The position numbers and the translations under genes are program-made. Below, one piece after another: positions 9,339 to 19,568 of a stretch of DNA of 64,000 bases. The notes under the pieces were generated by a model, which saw only the letters and a program-made list of their open reading frames with translations, was not told the DNA's origin and did not search any database. This stretch comes from Pseudomonadota bacterium (GTDB lineage: Bacteria; Pseudomonadota; Gammaproteobacteria; Steroidobacterales; Steroidobacteraceae): the NCBI GenBank assembly GCA_021847105.1, contig JAJZUT010000003.1, positions 168,981 to 232,980 on the forward strand, written 5' to 3'. Positions within the stretch are counted from its first letter, which is position 1; each line of letters starts with the position of its first letter.

Positions 9339-10586
9339 ATGACCGCCCGGTCCACTCGAGCTGCGCACAACCTCGCCATCATCCGCGTGCTGACCTGTCT
9401 GATGTTCCTGATGTTCGCCATGACATCGGACGCCGTGGGCAGCGTCATCCCCAACATCATCGCGGAGTTCCACCTCAGCATGAAGGCCGCCTCGGCCTTC
9501 CAGTATGCCCCGATGACCGCCATGGCGGTCGGGGCGCTGCTGCTCGGCTTTCTTGCCGATCGGCTCGGCCGAAAACAAACGATCATCATCGGGCTCGCGC
9601 TCTACGGAGCGGGTTCGGCGCTGTTCGCCCTTGGTAGCACGTTCGGCCAGTTCGTTGCCCTGCTCGCCCTGGAGGGGCTTGGCGTGAGCGTGTTCAAGAC
9701 TGGTGCCCTGGCGCTGGTCGGGGACGTGTCCGACTCCACCACCCAGCACACGGCGCTGATGAACCTGCTGGAAGGGTTCTTCGGCATCGGCTCGATCATC
9801 GGCCCAGCGATCGTCGCGGTGCTGCTCACTCACGGCCTGTCGTGGAAGTGGCTGTACGTGATCGCCGCCGGGGTGTGCGCCCTGCTGGTGGTACTGGCGA
9901 TGATCGCAGAGTATCCGCCGGCTCATCCTGGGGAACGGCCGCCCGTCGGACTGCTGCCCACCCTCACGCTGCTGCGCGACCCCTACGCGCTCGCCTTCAG
10001 CGGCCTCATTTCGCTTTATGTGGCCGTCGAGGTCGCCATTTACGTCTGGATGCCGACCTACCTCGGCTTTTATCACGGCCCGCTCATTCGGCTGGTCCCC
10101 TACGCCCTCACTGCGTTTTTCGTGCTGCGCGCCAGCGGACGACTGCTCGGCGCCTGGGTGCTGAGCCGATTCTCCTGGGCGACCGCGCTCGGACTGCTCA
10201 GCGTGGCGATCTTCGGCTGCTTCGCCGGAAGTCTCGCCGGCGGCGCCCGGGCGGGACTGATCTTGCTGCCGCTGTCGGGCCTGTTCATGTCGGTGATTTA
10301 CCCGACAATCAACTCCAAGGGCATCAGCGGCTTTCCGAAATCCGAGCACGGCCGCGTGTCGGGCCTGCTCCTGGCGTTCACCGCAGTGGCCGCGGCGCTC
10401 GCGCCCTTTGCGATGGGCGCGGTGAGCGATGCCTACCACAGCCCTAAATACGGCTTCGTGCTCGCCACCGGCTTTGCGCTGCTGCTCGCCCTCGGCCTCG
10501 GCGTAAACGCGCTAACGGGCGCAGCGACCCGGCGACTGCACCGGATGGAACAGAGCGAGTACGTGCCCGCCCCCTCAGCCCCCTAG
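9339..10586 (+). CDS. MFS transporter, probable sucrose or oligosaccharide importer
   Basis: The start is ATG 9339, with a strong purine-rich ribosome site (GGGGGGAGAG) directly before it; an in-frame ATG at 9312 overlaps the operator and is unlikely. 415 aa with about 12 hydrophobic segments. The loop between helices 2 and 3 reads GFLADRLGRK, the classic MFS signature. It is transcribed divergently from sucrose phosphorylase and followed 4 bp later by the convergent LacI gene. By analogy with the sux cluster (receptor, inner-membrane transporter, enzyme, regulator) it would carry sucrose across the inner membrane. The assignment rests on context. Confidence 0.85.
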   Translation: MTARSTRAAHNLAIIRVLTCLMFLMFAMTSDAVGSVIPNIIAEFHLSMKAASAFQYAPMTAMAVGALLLGFLADRLGRKQTIIIGLALYGAGSALFALGSTFGQFVALLALEGLGVSVFKTGALALVGDVSDSTTQHTALMNLLEGFFGIGSIIGPAIVAVLLTHGLSWKWLYVIAAGVCALLVVLAMIAEYPPAHPGERPPVGLLPTLTLLRDPYALAFSGLISLYVAVEVAIYVWMPTYLGFYHGPLIRLVPYALTAFFVLRASGRLLGAWVLSRFSWATALGLLSVAIFGCFAGSLAGGARAGLILLPLSGLFMSVIYPTINSKGISGFPKSEHGRVSGLLLAFTAVAAALAPFAMGAVSDAYHSPKYGFVLATGFALLLALGLGVNALTGAATRRLHRMEQSEYVPAPSAP

Positions 10587-10590
10587 ACGC

Positions 10591-11625
10591 TCAGGCGGGC
10601 GCGGAGTCGCGGATGACGAGCTCGGCCGGCAGGGTCACCGAGGCCGTTTCCTCCCCGTCCAGGCGCCTGAAGAGCAGATCGACCAGGGTGCGCGCGCCCT
10701 GCTCCAGATCCTGGCGCACAGTGGTGAGGCTCGGGGTGGTGTGCGCCGCAAGCGCGATGTCGTCAAAACCAACCACGGCAACGTCGTGTGGCACCGCCAG
10801 ACCCTCGTTGGTCAGGGCCCGGATGGCGCTGATCGCGATCACATCGCTGGCCGCAAACAGTGCATCAAACGCCTCACCGGCAGCAATGCACTCGCGTACC
10901 GCCTGGTAGGCCGCATCCGGGGTCAGCTCCGCCGGCACCGTCCGGGGCGCGGCTGTGCCCGGCGGTCCATCGCGTAGCGCATGGGCGTAACCCTCGTAAC
11001 GCTGGCGCAGCTCCGGCCCGGTAGGATCACCGAGAAACACGATCCGCCGCCGCCCGCCCTGCAGCAAATGCCGCACGGCCCGCGCCGCGCCACCCGGGTT
11101 GTCCGAGCCGACGGTACAGTACTTCTGGCCCGGCAGCTGCGCACCCCACACCACCAGCGGCAAGTAGTTCGCCGCAGCGCGCTGTAGCGTCTCGTGCTCG
11201 GTGCTCTGGCCGATCACCACCACGCCGTCACTGCGGCCCGAGGCGATGATCTCATCGAGCCACTCGTGGGTCGGCAGCACGATCTTCTGCAGGTTCATGC
11301 CGTAGCCGCGCTGTGTGACGGCCTCGGCCAGATGACCCAGCATGGCGACGAAGAACGGGTCGGTGAGCGGCTGGCCAGCGGCGTGCTGCAGCGGTATCAC
11401 CACCGAGACCATCTGCGTACGTTGCAGTCTCAGACTGCGGGCCACCGGATTGACGACATAGCCGTGCTCGCGCGCCAGCTGCACGATCCGCTTGCGCTTG
11501 CTGGCCTCGACCAGAGGACTGCCGGCTAGCGCACGCGAGACCGTCGAGACATGCACCCCCGCCAGGCGGGCAATGTCAGTCATCTTCGCCGCAGTGCGGC
11601 GGCTCTCGCGCGGGCGTTGCTTCAT
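10591..11625 (-). CDS. LacI family transcriptional regulator of the sugar locus
   Basis: 344 aa. The N-terminal helix-turn-helix reads MTDIARLAGVHVSTVSRALAG, followed by the hinge region and a periplasmic-binding-protein-like effector domain (VVVIGQSTEHE, VAVVGFDDIALAAH). It is convergent with the MFS gene. It is the obvious candidate to bind the operators at 6715-6750 and 9303-9316. The inducer would be sucrose, fructose or a related sugar; nothing in the sequence decides which. No strong ribosome site is seen before the ATG. Confidence 0.92.
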   Translation of the reverse strand: MKQRPRESRRTAAKMTDIARLAGVHVSTVSRALAGSPLVEASKRKRIVQLAREHGYVVNPVARSLRLQRTQMVSVVIPLQHAAGQPLTDPFFVAMLGHLAEAVTQRGYGMNLQKIVLPTHEWLDEIIASGRSDGVVVIGQSTEHETLQRAAANYLPLVVWGAQLPGQKYCTVGSDNPGGAARAVRHLLQGGRRRIVFLGDPTGPELRQRYEGYAHALRDGPPGTAAPRTVPAELTPDAAYQAVRECIAAGEAFDALFAASDVIAISAIRALTNEGLAVPHDVAVVGFDDIALAAHTTPSLTTVRQDLEQGARTLVDLLFRRLDGEETASVTLPAELVIRDSAPA

Positions 11626-11674
11626 GGGCGCACAGCATAACCGATCGCGCCACGCCCTCGAATGCCCGCGTCGC

Positions 11675-13879
11675 TCAGGCCTCGAGCAACAACTTCGGCA
11701 GCCGCTGCGAGTCCTCGCGCTTCAGGCTTTCGAGCACTGCCTCGAACGGCTCGGGCCGTCCGAATGCGTAGCCCTGTGCATAATCGACGCCCAGCTCGGC
11801 GACACGCTCGGCGATGGCTTCGTTCTCGACAAACTCCGCGACCGTGTCAATGGAGAAACCGCGCGCCAGCTCGACGATGCCGCGCACGGTGGCCTGCGAA
11901 CGGGGATTGGTGAGGATGTCGCGCACGAACGAGCCGTCGATCTTGACCCGGGAGATCGGCAAGGCATTCAGATAGGTGAGTGAGTTGGCCCCGGTGCCGA
12001 AATCATCGAGCGCGAAGCGGCAATGCCAGGGCGCCAGGCGCCGGATCATCTCCTCGGCGCGCGCCAGGCTGCTCACCGCGGCCTGCTCGGTGATCTCAAA
12101 GGTGACGCAGCCGGGCGGCAGTTGCGCAGAGCGCAGCTCCTCGCCCAACTGGCGGGTGAACTCCTCATCGCCGATCGACTGGCCGGACAGATTGATCGAA
12201 ATACCGATGCCGCTCGACTCGATCACGCTGCGGTGCATTGCAAGCATCTGCAGCGTCCGGCGCACCACCCACCGATCGATGGCCGGCAGCAGCTGATAGC
12301 GGCCGGCGACACCGACCAGCGTTCCCGGCAGCACCACCCCCTCGGTCGGATCGTTCAGGCGCACCAGGATCTCGTAGCCACCGGCCAGCTGCATATTGCG
12401 CAGCGGCGCGATGCGTTGCGCGTACAGCAGGAGCTGATCAGCCTTCAGTGCCGCGCGCAGCTGGCCAACCATCACCGCATCGACGTGCCGGCGCAACATG
12501 GTACCGTCGTCACAGGTGTCCACCTTCAGACGATTGCGACCGCGCTTCTTGGCTGTCTTGCAGGCGAGCTCGGCGGCGGCCAGGGCCCGCGCCAGCCCCT
12601 GTGGCAGCGACAGCAGTGCAGCAACGCCGCAACTCACCGAGACATCGATGGGATTGTCGATCGGACCGATCGCCAGATGGCCGACCTTCTCCTGGAGCTG
12701 CTGCGCCATGGCCGCTGCATCCGGCGTGTCCACTCCCGGCAACAGCACCGCGAAGCGATCCGCCGCAATACGCGCGGCGAGCGCGCCGTCGGGCAGATGC
12801 GGTGGTGCGAGCAGATCGGTCACCCGCACGAGCAGTTCGTTGCCGATCTCAAAGCCGTACAGCTCGTTGACGACGTGCATCTGATCGACATCCAGATAGA
12901 GCACGCTGTGATAGTCATCACCGCAATCGCGCAGGACCCGCGCGTACATCTGCTCGAGCCCCTCGCGGGTGTAGAGCCCCGTCAGGGCATCGAACTGCGA
13001 CTCGACCATGCCGGAGACGAGGCGGCCCAGATGCCCGGCGAGCAGCACATGGCGCTGACGGTAATCAGCGGCCTCGGGCGGGCGAAAGAACGCCAGCACG
13101 CCGGTAACCGGACCGGCATCGCCGGCGATGGGTGCGAGGAGAATCTTGCAGCGCGGCGCCGCGCCACTGCGCCCGTTGAGCACCAGCGGCCGCCGTTTCT
13201 GGCTCACCCATGCGCTCATCTGCACGCGCGAGCGCCGCCACAGCTCCGACAGTTCCTCGACTGCAGCGGCACTACTCTGCTGCTCGAGGCACAGGTTGCG
13301 ATCCGGGACGTAGAGCACGGCGAACCCGCTGCGCAGGCGGGTCGCGGCTGCCGCCAGAAACTCGTGCAAGAATTGCCGGCCGCCCGGAGTGCGCTGCACC
13401 GAAACGGCAAGTTCCAACAGCCACTGCAAATCGGCTTCGCGCTCGGTGAGCAGCCGCATCGCGGTGTGCCGCTCGCGCTCCTCCTCGAGCTGCCGGCGCA
13501 GGCACTCGATGAGCGGCTGCAGGCTCGCGACGAGAGTCGGTTCAGCAGCGGGTGCGCCAGTGGCGCGCTGCAGCGCGAGCACGCCGAGCAGCTCGCCGTC
13601 GGCCAGCTCGACCGGCAGGAGGACGAGTTGCCGCCCATCGTGTACTTCGCTCACCGGCGCGCGCGCCGCATCACTCTCGAGCCACCCGAGCGAGCGAACA
13701 CGCTCGGCCATCGCCGGGCCCTGCAGCGTACCGCAAGCCTCCAACACCCCAAGCGCCGAATTGAGCAGGCACACCCCGTCGAGATCGCCCAGCAGGGTGC
13801 CCGCCCAGCGCGCGTAGGCAAAAAACGCCCCGTCCTGGGGACCACAGTTCACCGGTGGTGTCGCAACTTCCTGCAGCAT
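11675..13879 (-). CDS. GAF-like/GGDEF/EAL protein with degenerate GGDEF, probable c-di-GMP phosphodiesterase
   Basis: 734 aa without an obvious membrane segment. The N-terminal half (about 1-290) contains GAF-like sensory sequence. The GGDEF domain (about 295-450) has AADRF at 372-376 instead of GGDEF, so cyclase activity is unlikely. The EAL domain (about 475-725) keeps the key acidic residues: YEILVR at 502-507, FEITEQ, the DDFGTG loop and the lysine in SRVKIDGSF. Hydrolysis of c-di-GMP is therefore plausible, with the GGDEF part perhaps binding GTP as a regulator. It lies 84 bp from a second EAL protein on the same strand. Confidence 0.88.
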   Translation of the reverse strand: MLQEVATPPVNCGPQDGAFFAYARWAGTLLGDLDGVCLLNSALGVLEACGTLQGPAMAERVRSLGWLESDAARAPVSEVHDGRQLVLLPVELADGELLGVLALQRATGAPAAEPTLVASLQPLIECLRRQLEEERERHTAMRLLTEREADLQWLLELAVSVQRTPGGRQFLHEFLAAAATRLRSGFAVLYVPDRNLCLEQQSSAAAVEELSELWRRSRVQMSAWVSQKRRPLVLNGRSGAAPRCKILLAPIAGDAGPVTGVLAFFRPPEAADYRQRHVLLAGHLGRLVSGMVESQFDALTGLYTREGLEQMYARVLRDCGDDYHSVLYLDVDQMHVVNELYGFEIGNELLVRVTDLLAPPHLPDGALAARIAADRFAVLLPGVDTPDAAAMAQQLQEKVGHLAIGPIDNPIDVSVSCGVAALLSLPQGLARALAAAELACKTAKKRGRNRLKVDTCDDGTMLRRHVDAVMVGQLRAALKADQLLLYAQRIAPLRNMQLAGGYEILVRLNDPTEGVVLPGTLVGVAGRYQLLPAIDRWVVRRTLQMLAMHRSVIESSGIGISINLSGQSIGDEEFTRQLGEELRSAQLPPGCVTFEITEQAAVSSLARAEEMIRRLAPWHCRFALDDFGTGANSLTYLNALPISRVKIDGSFVRDILTNPRSQATVRGIVELARGFSIDTVAEFVENEAIAERVAELGVDYAQGYAFGRPEPFEAVLESLKREDSQRLPKLLLEA

Positions 13880-13963
13880 GGCACGACATCGTAGCGAAGG
13901 CGCGTACGCTCAGGTTATCGACCCGTTCGCGCTTGCAGAGGAGCACAGGCCGCCGGTGGCGGG

Positions 13964-16681
13964 CTACCCTGTGACGCGCTTCACATTACGCGCTGACGGC
14001 GCGCGGCTCGCCGTAAGTTCCCGCTCGAATACCTCGACCGGCACCGGCCGCCCGAACAGATAACCCTGGTACTGATCGCAACCGTGACTCACCAGAGTCT
14101 CCCATTGCCGCTGGGTCTCAACGCCCTCGGCAATGACCTCCAGATTGAGACTGCGCGCCATCTGCACGATGGTTCGCACCAGGGTCTCACCGCCCGAGTG
14201 CGCCATGCCAGTCACGAAGCTGCGATCGATCTTCAACACGCCGAGCGGCAGGCGGCGCAGGTAGGACAGCGAGGAATAACCGATTCCGAAGTCATCCAGC
14301 GCGAAACAGATGCCGAGTTGCCGCAGCGCGTGCATCTTGGGGATGACCGCATCCATGTCCTGTATCGGCAACCCCTCGGTGATCTCGAGTTCGAGCAGAC
14401 TCGGGTCGATCCCCGCGCGGCTCACGATCCGGCTGACCTGCGCAACGAAATCCTCAGCGGCAAGCTGCTTGGGACTGACGTTCACGGCTACCTTGACGTC
14501 GCGAGCCGGACTGCCCGCGCGCGACCACTCCTGCAACTGCCGGCAGGCGCGCCCGAGGGCCCATCGGCCGATGTCGTGGATCAGCCCGATCTCCTCGGCT
14601 GCCGGCACCAGTTCGAGCGGCGAGACGACCCCGCGCCCCGGATCATGCCAGCGCAGCAGTGCCTCGGCGCCACGGGTGTTGCCGTGCACGTCCACGCGCC
14701 GCTGGAAATACAACTGCAGTTGATCGGTGCTGAATTCGTGACGCAGCCGCGACTCCAGACGCGAGCGGCGCTCGAGCGCGAGCTGCATACCGGGCGAGAA
14801 CAGCCGTACCGCGTTACGACCGGAGTCCTTGGCCGCGCGCAACGCCACATCGGCGCGCTTGAGCAACTCATTGAAGCCGACACCAGCCCGTCCGCTCCAC
14901 GGCGCGATCCCGATGCTCGCCGAGCAGGACACCATCTGCCCACCAATCAGGTGCGGCTGCAACACCGCGGCGAGCAGATTCTCGGCCGTGCGGCTGGCGG
15001 CCGCATCGGCGGCGGTCGCGTCGCTGCCGAGATCCTCCAGCACCACCAGAAACTCGTCCCCGCCAATCCGGCCGACCAGATCATCGCCGGCCACCGCGCC
15101 GCGCAGGCGCGCCGCCGTCTGCTGCAGCAGAATGTCCCCGGCCTGGTGGCCCAGCATGTCATTGACCGCCTGGAATTTGTCCAAGCCCAGCAGCAGCGCC
15201 GCGCCGTGACCACCGGCATGTTCGGCCCACTGTACGGCGGAGCGCAGGCGATCGAGCATGAAGCGGCGGTTGGGCAATCCGGTGAGCGAATCGAAGTTGA
15301 GCAGGCGGGAGATGCGCTCCTCGGCATCTTTCTGCTCGGAAAGATCCGCAAGGCTGGCGATGTAATGCGTCCAGCGTCCACCCCCATCCGTCACACCGCT
15401 CAACGAGAGCCACAGCGGAAACTCCTCCCCGCCCTTGCGCCGCCCCCAGATCTCCCCCTGCCAGCGACCCCGCTCGCGAACCAGTGCCAGCAATTCGGTG
15501 AAACTCGGCGACTCACGGCCCTCGGAGCACAGCTGCCCGAGCTCCTGCCCGAGCAGCTCGGGCGCCGTGTGCCCGCACAGCCTCTGCAGCGCATCGTTGA
15601 CGCGCAGCACCTTTCCTTCTGCGTCCGTCACCAGCATTGCACCGCTTGATTCGAACGCAAGCGCCGCGATGCGCAACTCCTCGGCAGCCCGCTCCCGCTC
15701 GGCACGCAGATCCAGCCGATCGAACGCGTATTCAATGTCCACGACCATGCGCTCGAGCAGATCGCGGATCTTCTCGGAGAAGGCCTCCGGCTGCGTGTCG
15801 TAAAGGACGAGCACCGCGCACACCGCCGCCCCACGGCGAAGCGGCAGCGCGGCGCAAGAGCCCCAAGGCACCGCCCCGCCGTCCCGGCGCCAGGGCGCGA
15901 GTCGCGGATCCTTGCGATAATCCTGGATGAACACCGCGCGACCCTCCCGCCACGCAATGCCCACCGGGCCGCAGCCCTCAGGCTGCTCGGCGTCGGCATG
16001 TACCCATAGATTCTCGAGATACCGTTCGCTCGCCGCCGAAGCGCCACAGCTGGCCAACGGCACGATTCGCCCGCTACGTGGCTCACGCTGCCCGACCCAT
16101 GCCAGCTGCAGTTCTCCGTAGCGCACCGCCACCTGACACACCCGATCGAACAGTTCCGCTTCGCACTCGCAGCGCGCCAGCAGCTGGTTGGTCTCGGCGA
16201 GCGTCGAATACATGCGATTCAGGAACAGAATCTGCTCGACCTGCTCCCGTGCCGCCGTACTGTCGCGCAGAGCCGCAAGCACTGCGCCCCCGGGCAGCGG
16301 GCTAAGGGTCACCTCCAGCGGAAATTCGCTCCCATCGCGGCGGACGCCGCGCAGCGTGTCGTGCGCCCGCTCAAGCTCTCGCCGCGGCGACGCTCGGAGC
16401 CGGCTGCACAGCCCGACGGGCCGAACGCGCAGACCGCCCGGCACCACCTTCTCAACGCTCTGTCCCACAAGCGTCGAGTCCGGCCAGCCGAGCAACTCAC
16501 TGGCCAAGCGGTTGACCCGCGCAATCACGCCGTGATCATTGACCAGCAACAGTGCATCCGGACTCGCCTCGAAGAGCACATCACTCGAAAACACAGATTC
16601 CGGGAGGCCACGGGTGCGCCACATCAGTGCCGCACCGGCGAAGGCCAGTACAACCACACCGCCGAATGCAATCACGGTCAC
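13964..16681 (-). CDS. Membrane-anchored PAS/GAF/PAS-GGDEF-EAL protein
   Basis: 905 aa from a GTG start at 16681. One N-terminal transmembrane segment (about 3-20) is followed by PAS-, GAF- and PAS-like sensory regions up to about residue 450. The GGDEF domain is intact (IGGDEF near 540), and so is the EAL domain (AEALLRW near 673, LEITEG, DDFGIG, AEGVET). Both diguanylate cyclase and phosphodiesterase activities are possible, and direction would depend on sensor input. It is adjacent to another EAL protein, and the two may form a paired c-di-GMP module. The signal is unknown. Confidence 0.9.
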   Translation of the reverse strand: MTVIAFGGVVVLAFAGAALMWRTRGLPESVFSSDVLFEASPDALLLVNDHGVIARVNRLASELLGWPDSTLVGQSVEKVVPGGLRVRPVGLCSRLRASPRRELERAHDTLRGVRRDGSEFPLEVTLSPLPGGAVLAALRDSTAAREQVEQILFLNRMYSTLAETNQLLARCECEAELFDRVCQVAVRYGELQLAWVGQREPRSGRIVPLASCGASAASERYLENLWVHADAEQPEGCGPVGIAWREGRAVFIQDYRKDPRLAPWRRDGGAVPWGSCAALPLRRGAAVCAVLVLYDTQPEAFSEKIRDLLERMVVDIEYAFDRLDLRAERERAAEELRIAALAFESSGAMLVTDAEGKVLRVNDALQRLCGHTAPELLGQELGQLCSEGRESPSFTELLALVRERGRWQGEIWGRRKGGEEFPLWLSLSGVTDGGGRWTHYIASLADLSEQKDAEERISRLLNFDSLTGLPNRRFMLDRLRSAVQWAEHAGGHGAALLLGLDKFQAVNDMLGHQAGDILLQQTAARLRGAVAGDDLVGRIGGDEFLVVLEDLGSDATAADAAASRTAENLLAAVLQPHLIGGQMVSCSASIGIAPWSGRAGVGFNELLKRADVALRAAKDSGRNAVRLFSPGMQLALERRSRLESRLRHEFSTDQLQLYFQRRVDVHGNTRGAEALLRWHDPGRGVVSPLELVPAAEEIGLIHDIGRWALGRACRQLQEWSRAGSPARDVKVAVNVSPKQLAAEDFVAQVSRIVSRAGIDPSLLELEITEGLPIQDMDAVIPKMHALRQLGICFALDDFGIGYSSLSYLRRLPLGVLKIDRSFVTGMAHSGGETLVRTIVQMARSLNLEVIAEGVETQRQWETLVSHGCDQYQGYLFGRPVPVEVFERELTASRAPSARNVKRVTG

Positions 16682-17066
16682 GACACGCCACCGTTCATCC
16701 GCAGCTCAATGGGGAGGCGGACCGGGGCATGCCGCAGCAAACCCCGCGTTGCGCCCCTCCCGCCATCGACGCCCGAAAGTCAGTCATGTGCATCACCTGG
16801 AGCACTTGATATACGACCTCGCGTCAGCAGACGGCGAACACGGTCACAACCCGCGCGAACACTGTGCGGCGCGCACGCAACAACGTCCGAAAGAGAGGCG
16901 CTTTACATAACGACTGACTGCAGCTCACGCGCGCCGAGCCTGAACACAGCCTTCTCTGCACGCAATGGCCGGCGGCACGCATCCACTTCGGCGGCGCGCG
17001 TCCCTGCGCGCCTCAGCCGGACCCCGTCCCCGCAGACCGATGCAGCCCGCGGCAGGTCGCGATGAG
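16682..17066. other. Intergenic region, nothing recognised
   Basis: 385 bases between the GTG start of the PAS-GGDEF-EAL gene and the stop of the second TonB receptor gene, both on the minus strand. It must hold the promoter of the former. No convincing -35/-10 pair, hairpin, repeat or RNA gene was recognised by eye. Confidence 0.5.
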
Positions 17067-19568
17067 TTAGAAATGCACCGTCAGCGAGGCATAGACCAGA
17101 CGCGGCGCACCCGGATTGGCGATGACGTAGCCCCCGGTCGGCGTCTGGAAATATCCCCCGGAACTCACGTACTCCGTGGAGTTGTATTCCTTGTTGGTGA
17201 GATTCAGCACCTGCACCGAAATGCTGCTGCCCTGTACGCCAGGCAGCATGGAATTGAACCAGCGGGTCTTCGCCGAGATCGACAAATTGACCAGGTTGTA
17301 AGCCGGATTCGTCAAGTTCGACGGCAACCCCGTATTCTTGTTGAACAGATAACGGGCGCCGATATATTGATCCCAGAGTGTCGCCTTGAACCTGGCAACC
17401 GGCAGACGGAACCGATAGGTGGCTCCAGCGTTGATCGTGGTCTTCGGCGAGTTCGGCACCGGCAGACCGTAACCGGTCGGCTGTGACCCCGATGGAGTCA
17501 CCGCAGCCTGGTACTCGTTCCAGCGGCTCTTCAGGTAGCCGAAGTTCGCGAAGCCGCTCCAGCTCCGGCTGAAGTCCGCTCGCAACGACAGATCGACACC
17601 CTTGTACGTAGCAGACCCGTAGCCGAAGTACGGCACGTTCGGATTCTGCGCCGTGGTGTAGGTGATGGTCTCGTCGCTCAGCAGATTATGGAAGAAGTCC
17701 ACTGACGCGTACACGTTGCGCATCGCGCCGAGTCGCGGTGCCGCGTAGCGCAGCCCGATGTCGTACTGTTCGGAGCGCGCCGGCTTCAGGGACGCCAGGT
17801 TGACCGGATACTGATCAAGGTTGCCGGAATTCGGATTGTGACGGGTGATGGAGAAGTTGCCGAACGCATTGAGGTCGCGCAGCAGTGAGTAGTTCACGCC
17901 GATCGATGGCTCGTAGCGCACGAAGTCGGTCGACTGATCTGGCGTAGTGTCGTAGCCGCTGAATTGGAACGTCTTGCCGTTGACGCTGATCGTGCCTCCC
18001 GTGAGGACGCTCGGCCCCGGGGTACCGTAAGCGCAGCTGCCGTCGGTGATGTGGTATTCGGCGCACACCTGCGCCGGACTCAAGTTCGAGAAATCCGTAA
18101 TGAACTCCACCACCCGGAAGCCCGGCACGATCTTCAGGCGCGGCAACGGACGGAAATCGTCCTGCACGAACGCCGCCCAGAATATGTTGTGCGTCGTGTT
18201 GAAGAAAGTCTGCTCAGGCTGCGCGAGCGAGCTGCCGTCGAATGTCGAATAACCCTGATAGTCGCTGGATGCGCGCGCCATGATCATGTAGGCGCCGAAG
18301 CCAAGCGTGTCCATGCGGTTGAATCGCTCGGTGAACGAGAGCCGATCACCGAAATTCTTGGACCGCTCGATGTAATGCTCATGATTTGTTGGATTGCCAT
18401 ACTGAGCATAAAGGGGATTGCTCGGCAGCAGGTAGTTGTTGGACCGATAATGACGTACTTTGCCGATGCGCACCCACAGCATGTTCGACATCTTCAGGTT
18501 CGAGGACAGATTCAGCCGCAGATGCGACCAGAGCATGTAGTTCTGAATCAAAATCGTCTTGTGCCACACCGAGCGCGGCAGCGTCGCATAGAAGCCCGAA
18601 GACTGCTGGCTGTACGGCGCTCCGAGGCCGAGCCCACCGGTACCGACGAGCGGCACCGGCGTCAGCGGAATCATATTGGGACGCCATTCGTGATTGCGCT
18701 GGTAGTAGCCGCCGAAGCTGACCGAGCCGGAGTCGAGCTGCTTGCGGCTCTTGATGTAGACTTCCTCGGTATCCGCCGGCAGGCTGTCGTTGGTGTCGCG
18801 AATGGCCTGGCTGCGCCCGGTTGCGAAGCCGAGCACGGTCGACCAGCCATGGATGGCGCCGGTGTTGTACACGGCCGAAGCATCCATGGTTGAGGAGCTC
18901 CCGCCGGCCAGCATGACCTTGCCGCCTGCACGTACAGACGGCTGCACCGGAATGAAGTCAATGGTGCCGCCCATGCTGTTGTACCAACGCTCGCGCGGAT
19001 TGCCCGGACCGATAATGACGTTCTCGCCGGACATGAGCACGCCGAGCGGAATCTCGACCGAGTGCCAGCCGGTGCCCTGACTAAGGCTATTGAGCGGCAC
19101 GCCGTCGAGCTCCGCAGTGATTGCGTTGGTCTCCAGATCACCGGGAATGCTGTTGTAACCGACCTTGATGCCACGGATCGAGATCTGCTGACGCCCGGTG
19201 GCGCTGTAGTTGTCCGTACCGGACACGTACACGTTCGGCAGCGCAGACAGCGCCTGTGTACCGCCGGCATCCGGCCCAAACAGTGAGATTGTCGAGCGAG
19301 TCACGGATTCGGCGGGCTGCGAGGAATTACGCAGTTGCTTCGCCGTCAGCACCTGACTGGTGAAGTCTCTGTAGCCCTCGATTTTCACCACTCGAAGCTT
19401 GTCGTAACCCTCCGCGGATGGACCGGCCGTCGCCGCTGCGGTAGCGCTGCTCTCTCCCACAGGGGCTCCGCCACTGCTCGGCGCCGGACTCGCGTGGGCC
19501 GCAAGCACGCTTCCCAGCAGAGCCGTCCCCAGAATCATCTGCACCGCACCTCGCACCCTCATGTTCAT
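17067..19568 (-). CDS. TonB-dependent outer-membrane receptor, substrate unknown
   Basis: The start is ATG 19568, preceded by AGAAAGG at normal spacing, giving 833 aa. A signal peptide (GTALLGSVLAAHASP) is followed by a plug domain (ISIRGIKVGYNSIPG, IIGPGNPRERWYN). The barrel ends in YASLTVHF with a terminal aromatic residue. No sugar, metal or siderophore gene stands next to it, and no LacI-type operator like that at 6715-6750 was found upstream. The substrate therefore cannot be inferred. It is transcribed alone on the minus strand. Confidence 0.88.
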   Translation of the reverse strand: MNMRVRGAVQMILGTALLGSVLAAHASPAPSSGGAPVGESSATAAATAGPSAEGYDKLRVVKIEGYRDFTSQVLTAKQLRNSSQPAESVTRSTISLFGPDAGGTQALSALPNVYVSGTDNYSATGRQQISIRGIKVGYNSIPGDLETNAITAELDGVPLNSLSQGTGWHSVEIPLGVLMSGENVIIGPGNPRERWYNSMGGTIDFIPVQPSVRAGGKVMLAGGSSSTMDASAVYNTGAIHGWSTVLGFATGRSQAIRDTNDSLPADTEEVYIKSRKQLDSGSVSFGGYYQRNHEWRPNMIPLTPVPLVGTGGLGLGAPYSQQSSGFYATLPRSVWHKTILIQNYMLWSHLRLNLSSNLKMSNMLWVRIGKVRHYRSNNYLLPSNPLYAQYGNPTNHEHYIERSKNFGDRLSFTERFNRMDTLGFGAYMIMARASSDYQGYSTFDGSSLAQPEQTFFNTTHNIFWAAFVQDDFRPLPRLKIVPGFRVVEFITDFSNLSPAQVCAEYHITDGSCAYGTPGPSVLTGGTISVNGKTFQFSGYDTTPDQSTDFVRYEPSIGVNYSLLRDLNAFGNFSITRHNPNSGNLDQYPVNLASLKPARSEQYDIGLRYAAPRLGAMRNVYASVDFFHNLLSDETITYTTAQNPNVPYFGYGSATYKGVDLSLRADFSRSWSGFANFGYLKSRWNEYQAAVTPSGSQPTGYGLPVPNSPKTTINAGATYRFRLPVARFKATLWDQYIGARYLFNKNTGLPSNLTNPAYNLVNLSISAKTRWFNSMLPGVQGSSISVQVLNLTNKEYNSTEYVSSGGYFQTPTGGYVIANPGAPRLVYASLTVHF

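Noticed and set aside
12023..13894. 623-codon plus-strand open frame
   Set aside because: Mirror of the GGDEF/EAL gene in GC-rich DNA; no domain-like sequence, while the minus strand has conserved catalytic motifs.
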